This document shows, in pieces, positions 7,717-17,419 of a stretch of DNA of 35,550 nucleotides (the first letter of the stretch is position 1; each line of letters begins with the position of its first letter). The position numbers and the translations under genes were made by a program. Source of the stretch: Candidatus Paraburkholderia calva (GTDB lineage Bacteria; Pseudomonadota; Gammaproteobacteria; Burkholderiales; Burkholderiaceae); assembly GCA_001184395.1 (NCBI GenBank), contig LFLF01000025.1:1-35550 (forward strand), written 5' to 3'. Below the pieces are notes generated by a model. It ran no database searches, was not told where the DNA came from, and saw nothing but the letters and a program-made list of their open reading frames with translations.

Positions 7717-8514
7717 TCAATCGAGCCAGGAAGGCTTGCGTTTTTCAAGGAAGCTGCGCACGCCCTCGCGTCCTTCGTCCGATGCGCGGATACGCGCGAT
7801 GCGATCGGCCGTCTCAGCGATCAACGCTTCGTCAATATCGCGGCCGGCGAAGTCCGCGACCAGCCGCTTGCATTCCCGCACCGCGTTCGGACTGTTGGAC
7901 GCGGCCGCTTTCGCGACGGCATCGACGCTCGCACCGAGCTGATCCGGGGTGGTCACCTGATGCACGAAACCCAAGCGCTGCGCCTCCGCCGCATCGAATC
8001 GCTCCGCCGTGATGAAGTAGCGATGTGCCCCTCGCGCGCCCATCGCGCGAATCACGTAGGGTGCGATGGTCGCGGGCATCAGCCCGAGCCGCGCCTCCGA
8101 CAGGCAGAAGTGCGCGGAGTCCGCCGCCACCGCGATATCGCACACCGCGACGAGACCCATGCCGCCCGCGTAGGCATCGCCCTGCACGCGCGCGATTACG
8201 GGCTTGCTGCTCGCGTAGATCGTGTTGAACATGGTCGCGAGGCCCAGCGCGTCCGCGCGATTCTCCGCCTCCGAATACCAGGCCATGCGCTTCATGTAGT
8301 TGAGATCCGCGCCCGCACAGAACGCGGGGCCGTTCGCCGCGAGCACGATGGCTCGCACGTCGGGGTCGTCGTCGAGCGCACGGAAGACGGCGGTCAGTTC
8401 GACGATGGACGCGTCGTCAAACGCGTTGCGCACGTCGGGCCGGTCGAGCGTCACACGGGCGACATGCCCGGCAACGGAGAGCTTCAGGCGCTGAAGATTC
8501 AACGCGTCGGTCAT
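7717..8514 (-). CDS. Enoyl-CoA hydratase/isomerase, methylglutaconyl-CoA hydratase-like
   Basis: Intact 265-residue crotonase-fold protein starting at ATG 8514 after an AGGAG site. Visible features: CoA/oxyanion loop AFCAGADLNYMKRM (residues ~65-80), second oxyanion region GDAYAGGMGLVAVCDIAVA with the catalytic-position region SEARLGLMPATIAPYV, and C-terminal trimerisation helices. The ADLNYM and ARLGLMPATI stretches are typical of methylglutaconyl-CoA hydratases of leucine breakdown (liuC/AUH type). No other leu/liu pathway gene is in the window, so the exact substrate is uncertain. A longer frame reaches 8586, but the ribosome site fixes 8514. Confidence 0.85.
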   Translation of the reverse strand: MTDALNLQRLKLSVAGHVARVTLDRPDVRNAFDDASIVELTAVFRALDDDPDVRAIVLAANGPAFCAGADLNYMKRMAWYSEAENRADALGLATMFNTIYASSKPVIARVQGDAYAGGMGLVAVCDIAVAADSAHFCLSEARLGLMPATIAPYVIRAMGARGAHRYFITAERFDAAEAQRLGFVHQVTTPDQLGASVDAVAKAAASNSPNAVRECKRLVADFAGRDIDEALIAETADRIARIRASDEGREGVRSFLEKRKPSWLD

Positions 8515-8559
8515 GGTTTCGTCTCCTGCTTCCGGTGCGACGTCTTCCACCGGAAAAAA

Positions 8560-8572
8560 TGAGCATTGCTCA
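8560..8572. promoter_or_regulatory. Palindromic operator candidate upstream of the hydratase
   Basis: TGAGCATTGCTCA is palindromic except for its centre and lies 46 bp upstream of the hydratase start. Palindromes of this size in front of acyl-CoA genes are commonly TetR-type sites; the regulator is not in the window. Confidence 0.4.
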
Positions 8573-8842
8573 ATCCACGGAATCAAGCAAAACGCAGTCA
8601 GAGAGGAGTGACTTCTAGAAAAACAGCAACGGTCAACTCAATCTTCATGAGCGCGACTCATAAATTGATCGGGCAGCGAACGTATGACTGGCGGCATGAC
8701 CATCATGTCATGAATCCAAGATGTGCGATCGCCGTATAGTCGTATATATTATGGGGTTAGCCGCGCCGTCCACACGCCCTCGGCGCGCTGCTCGTCCGTA
8801 TTGCATAAGCCGTTCATACAACATCGAAACAAGGAGCTTTAC
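8573..8842. other. Intergenic region between the divergent hydratase and mod genes
   Basis: About 270 bases with no gene. It holds an AT-rich stretch at 8728-8752 (ATCG...TATA, four bases, TATATATTAT) that loosely resembles a ModE-type molybdate operator, and the AAGGAG site of modA at 8831-8836. Confidence 0.4.
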
Positions 8843-9600
<758 letters not shown>

Positions 9601-9616
9601 GCACTGGAACACGTTC

Positions 9617-9986
9617 ATGCCGATAGACAGCGCCGACCTTCAAGCCATCACGCTGACGCTGGAACTGGCATCGCTGACGACAGCGCTGCTGCTCGTCATC
9701 GGCACGCCAATCGCATGGTGGCTCACCCATACGCGCTCGCGCGCGAAGGGCATCGTCACCGCGATGATCCTCGGCTTCGCGCACAGCGTCGGCGAGTTCG
9801 GTGTCGTGCTGATGATCGGCGGCAATATTCCGGGCTCACGCGCGTGATGTCCGTGCAGATCTTCGATCACGTCGAAGCGCTCGAATACGCGCAGGCGCAC
9901 TGGCTCACGGGGGCATGGTGATATTCTCGTTCTCGTTCGCCATCCTCCTGCTGCTCTATTCGCGAGCCGATGCTCGACCGCGGCTC
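9617..9986 (+). pseudogene. modB: Molybdate ABC transporter permease, large internal deletion
   Basis: ATG at 9617, 16 bases after modA. The first transmembrane segment ([20 protein letters not shown]) and [12 protein letters not shown] run in frame straight into [20 protein letters not shown], the EAA-loop-proximal end of ModB. Roughly 100 codons, including the central membrane helices, are missing. Further frameshifts follow ([20 protein letters not shown] and MVIFSFSFAILLLLYS lie in other frames). ModB is normally about 225 residues. Without the middle helices no channel can form. The in-frame junction lies near 9750. Confidence 0.88.
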
Positions 9987-11125
9987 ATGTCTGAACTCAC
10001 CACCTCTCGTTTGACGCTCGACAGCGCACGCCGCGGCACGAGCGAAGCCATCGAGGCGCGCTTTCTGGTCGAGCAGAGCGGCTTCACGCTCGATCTCGAC
10101 CTGATGCTCCCCGGGCGCGGCATCACCGCGATCTTCGCCATTCGGGCTCGGGCAAGACCACGCTGCTGCGCTGTCTCGCCGGACTCACGCGGCCGACACG
10201 AGGCAAGCTCGTGGTCAACGGCGAGGTGGTCTGGCTCGATACCGAGCGCAACGTCTTCCTGCCGACGCACAAGCGTCCGCTCGGCTACGTCTTTCAGGAA
10301 GCGAGCCTGTTTCCGCACCTAAGCGTGAAGAAGAACCTGCGCTTCGGGCCGGAGCGCGTCGCGGCATCCGAGCGCCGCGTAAACCTTGCGCAGGCAGCGG
10401 AACTGCTCGACATCGGGCATCTGCTGGAGCGCATGCCCGCCGGATTGTCGGGCGGCAACGCGTAGGGATCGCGCGGGCGTTGCTGACGAGTCCGCGTCTC
10501 CTGCTGCTGAACGAACCGCTCGCCTCGCTCGATCAGAAACGCAAGTTCGAAATCCTGCCTTATCTCGAACGCCTGCACGACGAGCTGGAGATTCCCATGC
10601 TCTACGTAAGCCACGCGCCCGAGGAAGTCTCGCGTCTGGCACGATCATCTCGTGCTGCTCGAAGGCGGCCGCGCGCTCGCGAGCGGCCCGATCGCGGATA
10701 CGCTCGTGCGGCTCGACCTACCGCTCGCGTATTTCGACGATGCGTCGATCGTGATGGAAGGCGTCGTCACCGAGCACGACGACCGCTACGGGCTGCTATC
10801 GCTGCTGTTGCCGGGCGGACGCGCCGCACTGCGCTTCGTCCACGAGCCGATGGAGGCCGGCCGGCAACTGCGCGTAACGGTGAAGTCGCGCGATGTCAGC
10901 CTGATGACCGGCATCTACGAACACGAATTCAGCAGCGTGCTGAACGTGCTGCCCGCCAAGGTGATCGAGATCGCCGACGACGCGAACCCCTCTCAAGCCG
11001 TGGTGCGGCTCGATGTGGATGGTTCGCCGCTGCTCGCGCGCGTCACGCGCTATTCGCTGGGCCGGCAGATTGCCGTTGGCATGCAGGTGTGGGTGCAGGT
11101 CAAGGCGGTGTCGCTACTTGCGTGA
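9987..11125 (+). pseudogene. modC: Molybdate ABC transporter ATPase, frameshifts and a damaged signature motif
   Basis: Starts near ATG 9987 ([12 protein letters not shown]). The Walker A region [18 protein letters not shown] appears after a frameshift near 10137. Then come the Q-loop ([13 protein letters not shown]), the ABC signature broken at LSGG near 10455, Walker B ([17 protein letters not shown]; Asp of the usual DEP is Asn), the H-loop (YVSHAPEEV), another frameshift near 10640, and a C-terminal TOBE/MOP molybdate-binding domain to 11125. The signature damage looks like a short deletion between repeated CGG motifs removing the ERQR start. About 360 residues when restored. Non-functional. 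Confidence 0.9.
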
Positions 11126-11725
11126 GCGCGAACTTGAGCGCGCCTGCGTGCCCTGAAGCGCGAGGTGCTGCAAGAGCATGATCGTCTTGCCGTCCATGAT
11201 TTCGCCGCGCGCGATCATCTCCAGCGCCTCATCGAGCGGCACTTCGAGCGTTTCGATTTCCTCGCCCTCCTCCGCGACGCCGCCGCCGTCGTTCACGAGC
11301 ATGGAGCCATCGTATTCGCCGAGATAGAAGTACAGCTTCTCAGTGACCGACCCGGGGCTCATGAACGCCTCGAAAATCTTCTCCACGTAATGCACGCGGT
11401 AACCCGTTTCCTCTTCCACTTCGGCGCGGATGCGATCCTCGGGCGAGGCGTTGTCAAGCAAGCCGCCGGGCGCTTCGATCAGCATGCCGTCGTGCCCGTT
11501 GACGAACGCGGGCATGCGGAACTGACGCGTAAGCAGTACGGTGCGGGTCTTCGGGTTGTGCAGCAGGATGGTCACGCCGTTGCCACGATCGTAGGTCTCA
11601 CGGCTTTGACGCTGCCATGCGCCGTCGCGCCGCTGAAAATCGAAGATCACTTTTCTCAACACGTACCAGTCGTCCGACAGCAGGACGGTATCGAGAATGC
11701 GCACGCGATCTTGGGTTTTTGTCAC
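11114..11725 (-). CDS. NUDIX hydrolase of the NudK/ADP-ribose pyrophosphatase type
   Basis: Intact frame from GTG 11725 ([20 protein letters not shown]), placed by a GGAG site 8 bases upstream; about 203 residues. The NUDIX region is [20 protein letters not shown] followed by TGY near residues 96-118. The downstream [17 protein letters not shown] matches GDP-mannose/ADP-ribose-type pyrophosphatases such as NudK. These hydrolyse nucleoside diphosphate sugars using Mg. The 3' end overlaps the end of the dead modC by 12 bases, convergently. It is divergent from the DeoR gene, with the phased repeats between them. Substrate is inferred from similarity only. Confidence 0.85.
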   Translation of the reverse strand: MTKTQDRVRILDTVLLSDDWYVLRKVIFDFQRRDGAWQRQSRETYDRGNGVTILLHNPKTRTVLLTRQFRMPAFVNGHDGMLIEAPGGLLDNASPEDRIRAEVEEETGYRVHYVEKIFEAFMSPGSVTEKLYFYLGEYDGSMLVNDGGGVAEEGEEIETLEVPLDEALEMIARGEIMDGKTIMLLQHLALQGTQARSSSRSRK

Positions 11726-11770
11726 GGTGATCTCCTTCGCTGGATCGACAATTCGATGCCTACATGATAG

Positions 11771-11810
11771 CGTGCAGTTTCGTGCAATTTCAAGAAAATT
11801 CGTGCAATCC
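11771..11810. promoter_or_regulatory. Phased direct repeats upstream of the DeoR gene
   Basis: CGTGCAGTTT at 11771, CGTGCAATTT at 11781 and CGTGCAATCC at 11801 are three copies of CGTGCA(A/G) spaced 10 and 20 bases, one face of the helix. They end one base before the DeoR start and lie in the divergent promoter region, so they are likely binding sites for the regulator itself. Confidence 0.55.
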
Positions 11811-11811
11811 C

Positions 11812-12567
11812 ATGTTGATGAATCAACGTAAGAAAGCGATTCTCGAAGCCCTCGCACGCGACGGTCAGGTGCTAGCAAACGACCTGAGCGCGCGCTTCAA
11901 CGTGTCGGAAGACACGGTGCGGCGCGATCTGCGCGAACTGGCCGCCGCCGGGCACTTGCAACGCGTGCATGGCGGCGCGCTGCCGGCGTCGCCGGCGGTG
12001 GCATCGTTCGCGCGCCGGCAGGAAATGGAGTCGGACGCGAAGCGCCGGATCGCGCACGCGGCAGCCGCGATGATCGCGCCGGGGCAAGTCGTCATCATCG
12101 ACGGCGGCACGACTTCCGCGCTGCTTGTCGCGCAATTGTCAGCGGATCTCGTGGCGACCGTCGTCACGCATAGTCCGAGCGTGGCGGTGGCGTTGGCGGA
12201 ACATCCTTCGCTCGATGTCGTACTAATCGGCGGCAAATTCTTCAAGCACTCCATCGTCACGGTCGGCGCCGCCGCCGTCGAAGCGATGTCCCATATCAAC
12301 GCGGACGTGTATTTCATGGGCGTCACGAGCATTCATCCCTCGGCGGGACTCTCCACCAGCGATTTCGAGGAAGCGCACGTCAAACGCGCCCTCGCCGCGC
12401 GCGCGGCCGAGACGGTCGTGCTCGCCTCGGCGGCAAAGCTCAACGCGGCGTCGGCGTACCGGATCGGCGGAATCGAGCTGGCGCAGACGGTGATCGTCGA
12501 GGCATCGACCGATGCGAAACTCACCGAACCACTGGAGCAAGCGGGCGTGACCGTAGTGCGTGCTTAA
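11812..12567 (+). CDS. DeoR-family transcriptional regulator
   Basis: Intact, about 251 residues from ATG 11812 (MLMNQRKKAILEAL); a start at 11818 is equally possible because no strong ribosome site is visible. The N-terminal helix-turn-helix DeoR signature is clear (VSEDTVRRDLRELAAAGHLQ, then RVHGGAL). The DeoRC sensor domain follows, with IIDGGTTSALLVAQL near residues 97-110, VLIGGKFFKHS and a C-terminal region AAKLNAASAY. Such proteins respond to phosphorylated sugars or related metabolites and usually repress a neighbouring operon. Here the only likely local targets are itself and the divergent NUDIX gene. Confidence 0.9.
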   Translation: MLMNQRKKAILEALARDGQVLANDLSARFNVSEDTVRRDLRELAAAGHLQRVHGGALPASPAVASFARRQEMESDAKRRIAHAAAAMIAPGQVVIIDGGTTSALLVAQLSADLVATVVTHSPSVAVALAEHPSLDVVLIGGKFFKHSIVTVGAAAVEAMSHINADVYFMGVTSIHPSAGLSTSDFEEAHVKRALAARAAETVVLASAAKLNAASAYRIGGIELAQTVIVEASTDAKLTEPLEQAGVTVVRA

Positions 12568-12597
12568 AGAAGCGGCTTCCGACTGCGACGCTTTTTT
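12566..12597 (+). terminator. Rho-independent terminator after the DeoR gene
   Basis: AAAGAAGCG pairs with CGCTTTTTT (one G-T pair) around a 14-base loop, ending in six T. It begins at the DeoR stop codon. Confidence 0.5.
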
Positions 12598-12739
12598 ACC
12601 GAGTAACGGCCAGAAAAAATCGCGCCAAGCGCTGTAATTGAATTTCCCACGCAAGTGGCATAGCGTTCAATGATGGGCTGCGCCTTGTCATGCAAACGGC
12701 ATTCAACGGCCGCAGCGGGAATTTCCTCTGGAGAAGGTC

Positions 12740-13080
12740 GTGAATCGCCTCAAGGCTTTATCGCGTTGTCGGTGCTGTGACCCTGGGCGGCGCGGGCAAC
12801 GCGTATGCGTGGGCGCGCATCGGCGTGTATGTCGGCGGTCCGGTGTACTACCGTATGCCGCGCCGGTCCCGTACTACTACTATCCGCCGCCTGTCATGGT
12901 GACGCCCGCCGCGCCGACGACTTACGTCGAGCAGGGCCAGCCCGCCGCCGATTCGTCGGCACCCGGCAATGCACCCGGCATCTGGTACTACTGCGAATCG
13001 GCAAAAGCGTATTACCCGTACGTCAAGCAGTTGTCAGCGGATGGCGCGAAGTGCCGGCCACTCCGCCGCCGTCGAACTGA
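12740..13080 (+). pseudogene. Small exported Tyr/Pro-rich protein, frameshifted
   Basis: GTG at 12740 follows a GGAGAAG site. The signal peptide is split over frames (VNRLKALSR, then VTLGGAGNAYAW in another). The mature part shows VPYYYYPPPVMVTPAAPTTY, continues to GIWYYCESAKAYYPYVKQ, and in a third frame to PATPPPSN with TGA at 13078-13080. At least three frame changes. The family is a small Burkholderia envelope protein with an aromatic/proline-rich start and a conserved C-terminal cysteine motif; its function is unknown to me. It lies just upstream of another envelope-protein remnant in the same direction. Confidence 0.6.
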
Positions 13081-13131
13081 TCGACGCGCGAACCACGGCA
13101 TTCCGATAACTCAGCGACACCGTACCAGCAC

Positions 13132-13500
13132 ATGAACCATTCAAGGCTCGCCCTGCTTTTCCTTGCGGCGACCGGCCTGTCGGCCTGCCTGTACCGTGAT
13201 GCCCACCGGACCCAGCGTGATGGCACTGCCCAGCACGGGCAAGACATTCGACCAATTCCGCGCGGACGATAGCTCGGGTGCGGCCATCGGCGCGAGCGCG
13301 GGTCTTCTGACCGGCAGCGCGTTCGGCGTGGGTGCGGCGCAGGCATCGGGCTACAACGTGCAGCAGCGTTATGACTATTCATACCTGCAATGCGTGTACG
13401 CGGCGGGCGACAAGGTGCCCGTACGCGGCGCGGTGAGAACGTTGCGCAGCCGCCAGCGGGGGCGTATTACACGCCACCGCCTCCGCCGGGGTGGCAATCG
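13132..13500 (+). pseudogene. Glycine-zipper lipoprotein with internal deletion and frameshifts
   Basis: ATG at 13132 (MNHSRLALLFLAATGLSAC) is a lipoprotein signal with lipobox LSAC. The frame then changes to TVMPTGPSVMALPSTGKTFD and QFRADDSSGAAIGASAGLLT, continuing to YDYSYLQCVYAAGDKVPVRG, and to a proline-rich tail (YYTPPPPPG) in a further frame. In related proteins QFRADD is followed by a longer cysteine and glycine-zipper segment. Here it jumps to a short Gly/Ala stretch, so part of the zipper seems deleted. The 3' end runs into the end of the convergent membrane-protein gene without a clear stop, suggesting the boundary itself is rearranged. Confidence 0.6.
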
Positions 13501-13559
13501 CCCCGGGCAGCTATTGATCGCCTTGTCGCTTCGCAATACCGCGTGTGCCGTTCATCGGC

Positions 13560-14342
13560 GCCGGGAAGCGGCGGCGCATCCAGCGCGGGCGCGATGAACA
13601 GCCCGATCATCCAGCCGATATAAAACCGCAGGTCGCTCCAGAACTCCGTCCATTCGTAGACGCGAAACGCTTCCACGTGCGCCAATGACAGCACCGCCTG
13701 CATCGCGCCCGTCACGGCGAGCCACGCCAGCGCGACCGCCGCCGTGGCGCGGGCGTAGCGCTGGAAGGTCGCCGCGTTCCACTGCTCTCGCACGATGATG
13801 CTGCCCGCAATTAGCACGCATATCGCCGAAATTTCGCTCGTGAGCAGCGAGCGCGCGTCCCACTTGAAGATGAGGCTGAAGATGAGGCCGATCGCATAGC
13901 CCGCGATCACGACGACGCCCGCCATGCTCCGCGCGAACCACTTGCCGCCGCGCACGGCGATCCACGCGATGGTGATAAAAACGGCATCGACCAGATTTTC
14001 TGGTGGTGCGCTCGTTGGAATGCGCCGCGTTGACGTACACGGTGATCGCCTCGCCCACGCAAATGGCGACGATCGCGAAGCCCAGCGCCTCGCACGCCGC
14101 GAAGGTCGGCGTCTTGGGCCGGCGCGGCGTGTGCGTGCGCAGGCTACGCAAGCGTTCCAGTATCGGTTCGACGAAAAAGCCAGAATCGCGCCGATGAACA
14201 GCGCCGCGGCGACATCGATCAGCGAAAGCTGGCCGAGCAGCGAGAAGAGGCCTTGCCACAGAAATTCCAGCGCGGCCGCACACACGGCCACCCACAACGC
14301 AAAGAAGAAGGCATTCGCGACGCGTCGTACCGGCATGTCCAT
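13560..14342 (-). pseudogene. Polytopic inner-membrane protein, frameshifted
   Basis: Starts at ATG 14342 (MDMPVRRVANAFFFALWVAV). Hydrophobic segments follow: LFSLLGQLSLIDVAAALFIG, then in a second frame CEALGFAIVAICVGEAITVY, then back in the first frame VFITIAWIAV, AGVVVIAGYAIGLIFSLIFK, SEISAICVLIAGSIIV and FYIGWMIGLFIAPALD. That makes at least six likely membrane helices. Frame changes lie near 14180 and 14000. The C-terminal end after about 13580 looks foreign and overlaps the remnant of the convergent lipoprotein gene, so the true end may be deleted. I do not recognise the family. Confidence 0.6.
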
Positions 14343-14349
14343 CTCGCTG

Positions 14350-15131
14350 CGTTTCTAATAATGAGGCAGGGACGTTTCCTTTTTCCTTCACCTGTTCGAT
14401 CAACGCATCGCGCACGCACGCGCGCAAATCGGCGGGAATCGCTAAGCCTTCGTAGGCGAGCGCTTGCGCCACCGTGACAATCTTCAGGTTTCGTCTTCAT
14501 AGTGTTTGGCGCTGCCGATCATCGCCTCGAACGCGTTGGCGCGCGCGTTGATTTCGACTGGATCGGCATCGACCAGCAATGCTTCATGAGCCAGCACGGC
14601 GTAAGCGGTTCGTCCTTGTTCTCGTGCGGCACACGACGCCAGTATTGCGCCGTGCCCGCGATCTTGCGCGCGCCCGAATAAGCGAATAGGGTTTCCGCGC
14701 CCGGTCCCCACGCGAGATTGAATCGGCCATCGCAGAACAACCCTTCGACGGCCTACCAGTGCGTGAGCACGCCGAGCGGCCGCAGTGCATCGGCAAGGAT
14801 CTCGCACAGATGCACATAGACCGCCTCGGACAACGCGCCCATCGGCACCCGCACCGGATACGCGAGGCTCAGATTGACGATGCCCGGACCTTGCGACACG
14901 AGCCCGCCGCCCGACAAAAAACGCAGCCACACCGGACAGCCGCGTCGCGCGAACTCGGCCCGCGCGTGCGCGAGCGGCGCGTAACGCTGATAACTGCGGC
15001 ACGATCAGCGAAACCGGCGCATCCCACACGTGTACGATGGCGTCGCCCGTGGTAGCGTGGGCGAACAGCGTCTCTTCGGCGTCGAGCGGATCGCCGGAAA
15101 GCGAGACGGGATCGATGAGTTGGAAGAGCAT
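14350..15131 (-). pseudogene. Lipoate-protein ligase A family, frameshifted and with a nonsense codon
   Basis: Starts at ATG 15131 (MLFQLIDPVSLSGDPLDAEE). After a frameshift near 14990 it shows the ligase signature WLRFLSGGGLVSQGPGIVNL. After THW comes a TAG where Gln is expected (W*AVEGLFCDGRFN). The conserved lysine region ARKIAGTAQYWRR is present, and a last frame gives VAQALAYEGLAIPADLRACV. Family: attaches lipoate to E2 subunits of 2-oxo-acid-type dehydrogenases. Its position right after acoC suggests it served the lipoyl domain of the acetoin dehydrogenase complex. Not functional as it stands. Confidence 0.75.
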
Positions 15132-15249
15132 GGACTTGGTGCAGAAAGCGGGGGAGATTCAAGCATGGTAGCCGCTCTCCGCGAAAAACAGACGTGCCCC
15201 CGCCAGAATGTCGTTCCGGCGGAGCGCGCAACGTGCAGCGAATCAAAGA

Positions 15250-16387
15250 TCAGGCGGCACTCGCGGAAACATGCTCTTTCAACAAGCCATTGACCTCGTT
15301 CGCCTTCTCCATCTGGCTCATGTGTCCGGCGTCGTCGAACACACGCGCACCGTCGCGTCGGCGGCACGTTTTTCGTGTGCGCGGCAGGAATGATCTGATC
15401 CTGCCCGTCCCAGATCACCAGCACCGGCTTACCCGATTCCGCCAGCTTGCCGCCCAGCTTCCCGCTCTGCTTGCCGCCGCCGAACAGCCCGTTCCCGAGC
15501 GACGTCAGCGCTTCGCTGACGCCATCGAGCCGCTTGTACTTGAGCAGATCGTCCAGCATCTGACGGCTGAACAGTTCCGGATTGGCAAACAGCAATTCGA
15601 CGATCGGCTTCAGCTCGCGCCGCGACTCCGCCTTGGACGAAGCCTTCGATGTACGCTTTGTTGATCTCGTCGCCCAGACCGACCGGCGAAATCAGCGCGA
15701 CCGATTCAACCCGCGCCGGCGCATCCACGGCCATCTGCGCCGCGATGCCGCCGCCCATCGAATGACCGACGAGATGCGCCTTGCCGATATTCACCGCATC
15801 CATGAACTTCGCGGTGAACGCGGCGAGATCGGCCAGTGTCGTGCCGGGCACTTTCGGCGTCGATTGCCCGTGTCCCGGCAAATCGAAGGCGAACACGCGA
15901 TGCTTCTCCGCGACTGCATCGAGATTGAAGAGCCAGTTGTCCAGATCGCCGCCGAAGCCGTGGATGAAAAGCACCGCGGGACTGCTCGCATCGTCGCCGC
16001 CGCGCGCGGCATAGCGCACGCGCATGCCATTGCCATCGACATCGACGAAGTGATAAGCCGCCGCTTCCTCGTCATCGCCCTCGTCCTCGGCGGGCGTCAC
16101 GTACGAAGAAACGTAAGCGTCGATATCGGCATCGCTCACGTCGGCCGGCGCGAGCACGCCGAGCAGCGCCTTCACCGGCAGCGTAACGCCCGCCTGCACC
16201 ACGCGTCGCCGGAGCAGGCCCGCGTCGAGCGCTTCGACCGCGTTGGCGATCTTGTCGGTCTCGACGTCGAGAATCGGCATGCCGACGGTGATCTCCGTGC
16301 TCTCCTCCACGAGCCACTCTCGTTGACCGTGCCTTTCTTCATCGACAGCCCCCATTTGGGCATGACAATCGGTGTGATTGTGGACAT
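15250..16387 (-). pseudogene. acoC: Acetoin dehydrogenase E2 (dihydrolipoyl acetyltransferase), frameshifted
   Basis: ATG at 16387 overlaps the acoB stop (TGATG). The lipoyl domain begins MSTITPIVMPKWGLSMKKGT, shifts frame near 16325, and continues ITVGMPILDVETDKIANAVE with the lipoylated Lys in ETDKIAN. After a linker comes an alpha/beta-hydrolase-fold acetyltransferase domain (AVLFIHGFGGDLDNWLFNLD; nucleophile motif LVGHSMGGGIA), typical of AcoC. Another frameshift near 15625 and one near 15360 precede the tail (KEHVSASAA, stop 15250-15252). About 375 residues when restored. It transfers the acetyl group from acetoin cleavage to CoA. The lesion inside the lipoyl domain inactivates it. Confidence 0.9.
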
Positions 16388-17400
16388 CAGTGCTTTCCTC
16401 CCTTCATGGTTTTTCGGGCGGCGTCGGCGATCTGCGCGGCGCTTGGAATGTACAGGTCCTCGAGCGTCGGTGAGAACGGCACGGGCGTGTGCGGCGGCGT
16501 CACCATCTCGATGCCCGCCTTCAACGCGCCGAACGCCTGCTGCGCGACTTGCGCTGAAATATCGATGGCGATGTTGCAGCGCGGATTAGCTTCATCGACG
16601 ACGAGGCGTCCGGTATTCTCCACTATCTCCAGCACGGTGTCGATATCGAGCGGCGACAGCGAGCGCAAATCGACCACTTCCGCTTCGATGCCCTCCTTCG
16701 CGAGCGGCGCGGCCGTCTCCAGCACGCGATGCACGATCAGGCCATACGTGACGATCAACACGTCCTTTCCGTCGCGAACGATATTGGCTTCGCCGAACGG
16801 AATCGCATACGAGTTCTCGGGCACTTCGCCTTCGAAGCCGTACAGGTTCTTGTGCTCGCAGAAGATCACCGGATCGTTGTCGCGGATCGCCTGAATCAGG
16901 AAACCTTTCGTGTCGTACGGCGTCGACGGACACACGACCTTGAGGCCGGGAATGTGCGTGAACAGGGACGTCAGCATCTGGCTATGCTGGGCGGCTTCGC
17001 GGAATCCGGCGCCGACCATCGCGCGAATCACAACGGGCGTTTCCGTTTTGCCACCGAACATGTAACGGAACTTCGCCGCCTGGTTGAAGATCTGGTCGAA
17101 GCACACGCCCATGAAGTCGATGAACATCAGTTCGGCGACCGGACGCATGCTGCACATCGCGGCGCCGATTGCCGCACCCACATACGCCGACTCCGACAAC
17201 GGCGTATCGAGCAGACGGTCGCCGTGTTTGGCGTACAAGCCTTTGGTCACGCCGAGTACACCGCCCCACGCGTCCTTTTCACCATCGGCGCCAGCGCCGC
17301 CAACGATGTCCTCACCCAGTACGATCACGCTCGGATCGCGCTGCATTTCCTGATCGAGCGCTTCGTTGATCGCTATCTTCATGCTCAGTTTGCGGGCCAT
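16387..17400 (-). CDS. acoB: Acetoin dehydrogenase E1 beta subunit
   Basis: Intact, about 337 residues from ATG 17400 (MARKLSMKIAINEALDQEMQ), placed by AAGGAG 14 bases before. It shows the transketolase-type pyrimidine-binding domain: VIVLGEDIVGGAGA, TPLSESAYVGAAIGAAMCSM and VAELMFIDFMGVCFDQIFNQ, continuing AAKFRYMFGG. The C-terminal transketolase domain includes VVDLRSLSPLDIDTVLEIVE. With AcoA it forms the thiamine-diphosphate heterotetramer that cleaves acetoin. It is the only undamaged aco gene although AcoA, AcoC, AcoX and AcoR are all broken, so it is probably a recent relict without function. Confidence 0.93.
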   Translation of the reverse strand: MARKLSMKIAINEALDQEMQRDPSVIVLGEDIVGGAGADGEKDAWGGVLGVTKGLYAKHGDRLLDTPLSESAYVGAAIGAAMCSMRPVAELMFIDFMGVCFDQIFNQAAKFRYMFGGKTETPVVIRAMVGAGFREAAQHSQMLTSLFTHIPGLKVVCPSTPYDTKGFLIQAIRDNDPVIFCEHKNLYGFEGEVPENSYAIPFGEANIVRDGKDVLIVTYGLIVHRVLETAAPLAKEGIEAEVVDLRSLSPLDIDTVLEIVENTGRLVVDEANPRCNIAIDISAQVAQQAFGALKAGIEMVTPPHTPVPFSPTLEDLYIPSAAQIADAARKTMKGGKH

Positions 17401-17419
17401 GATTGTCGTCTCCTTCGAT

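Noticed and set aside
8728-8752. ModE operator upstream of modA
   Set aside because: The halves match the molybdate-regulator consensus only loosely; kept as a remark, not a feature.
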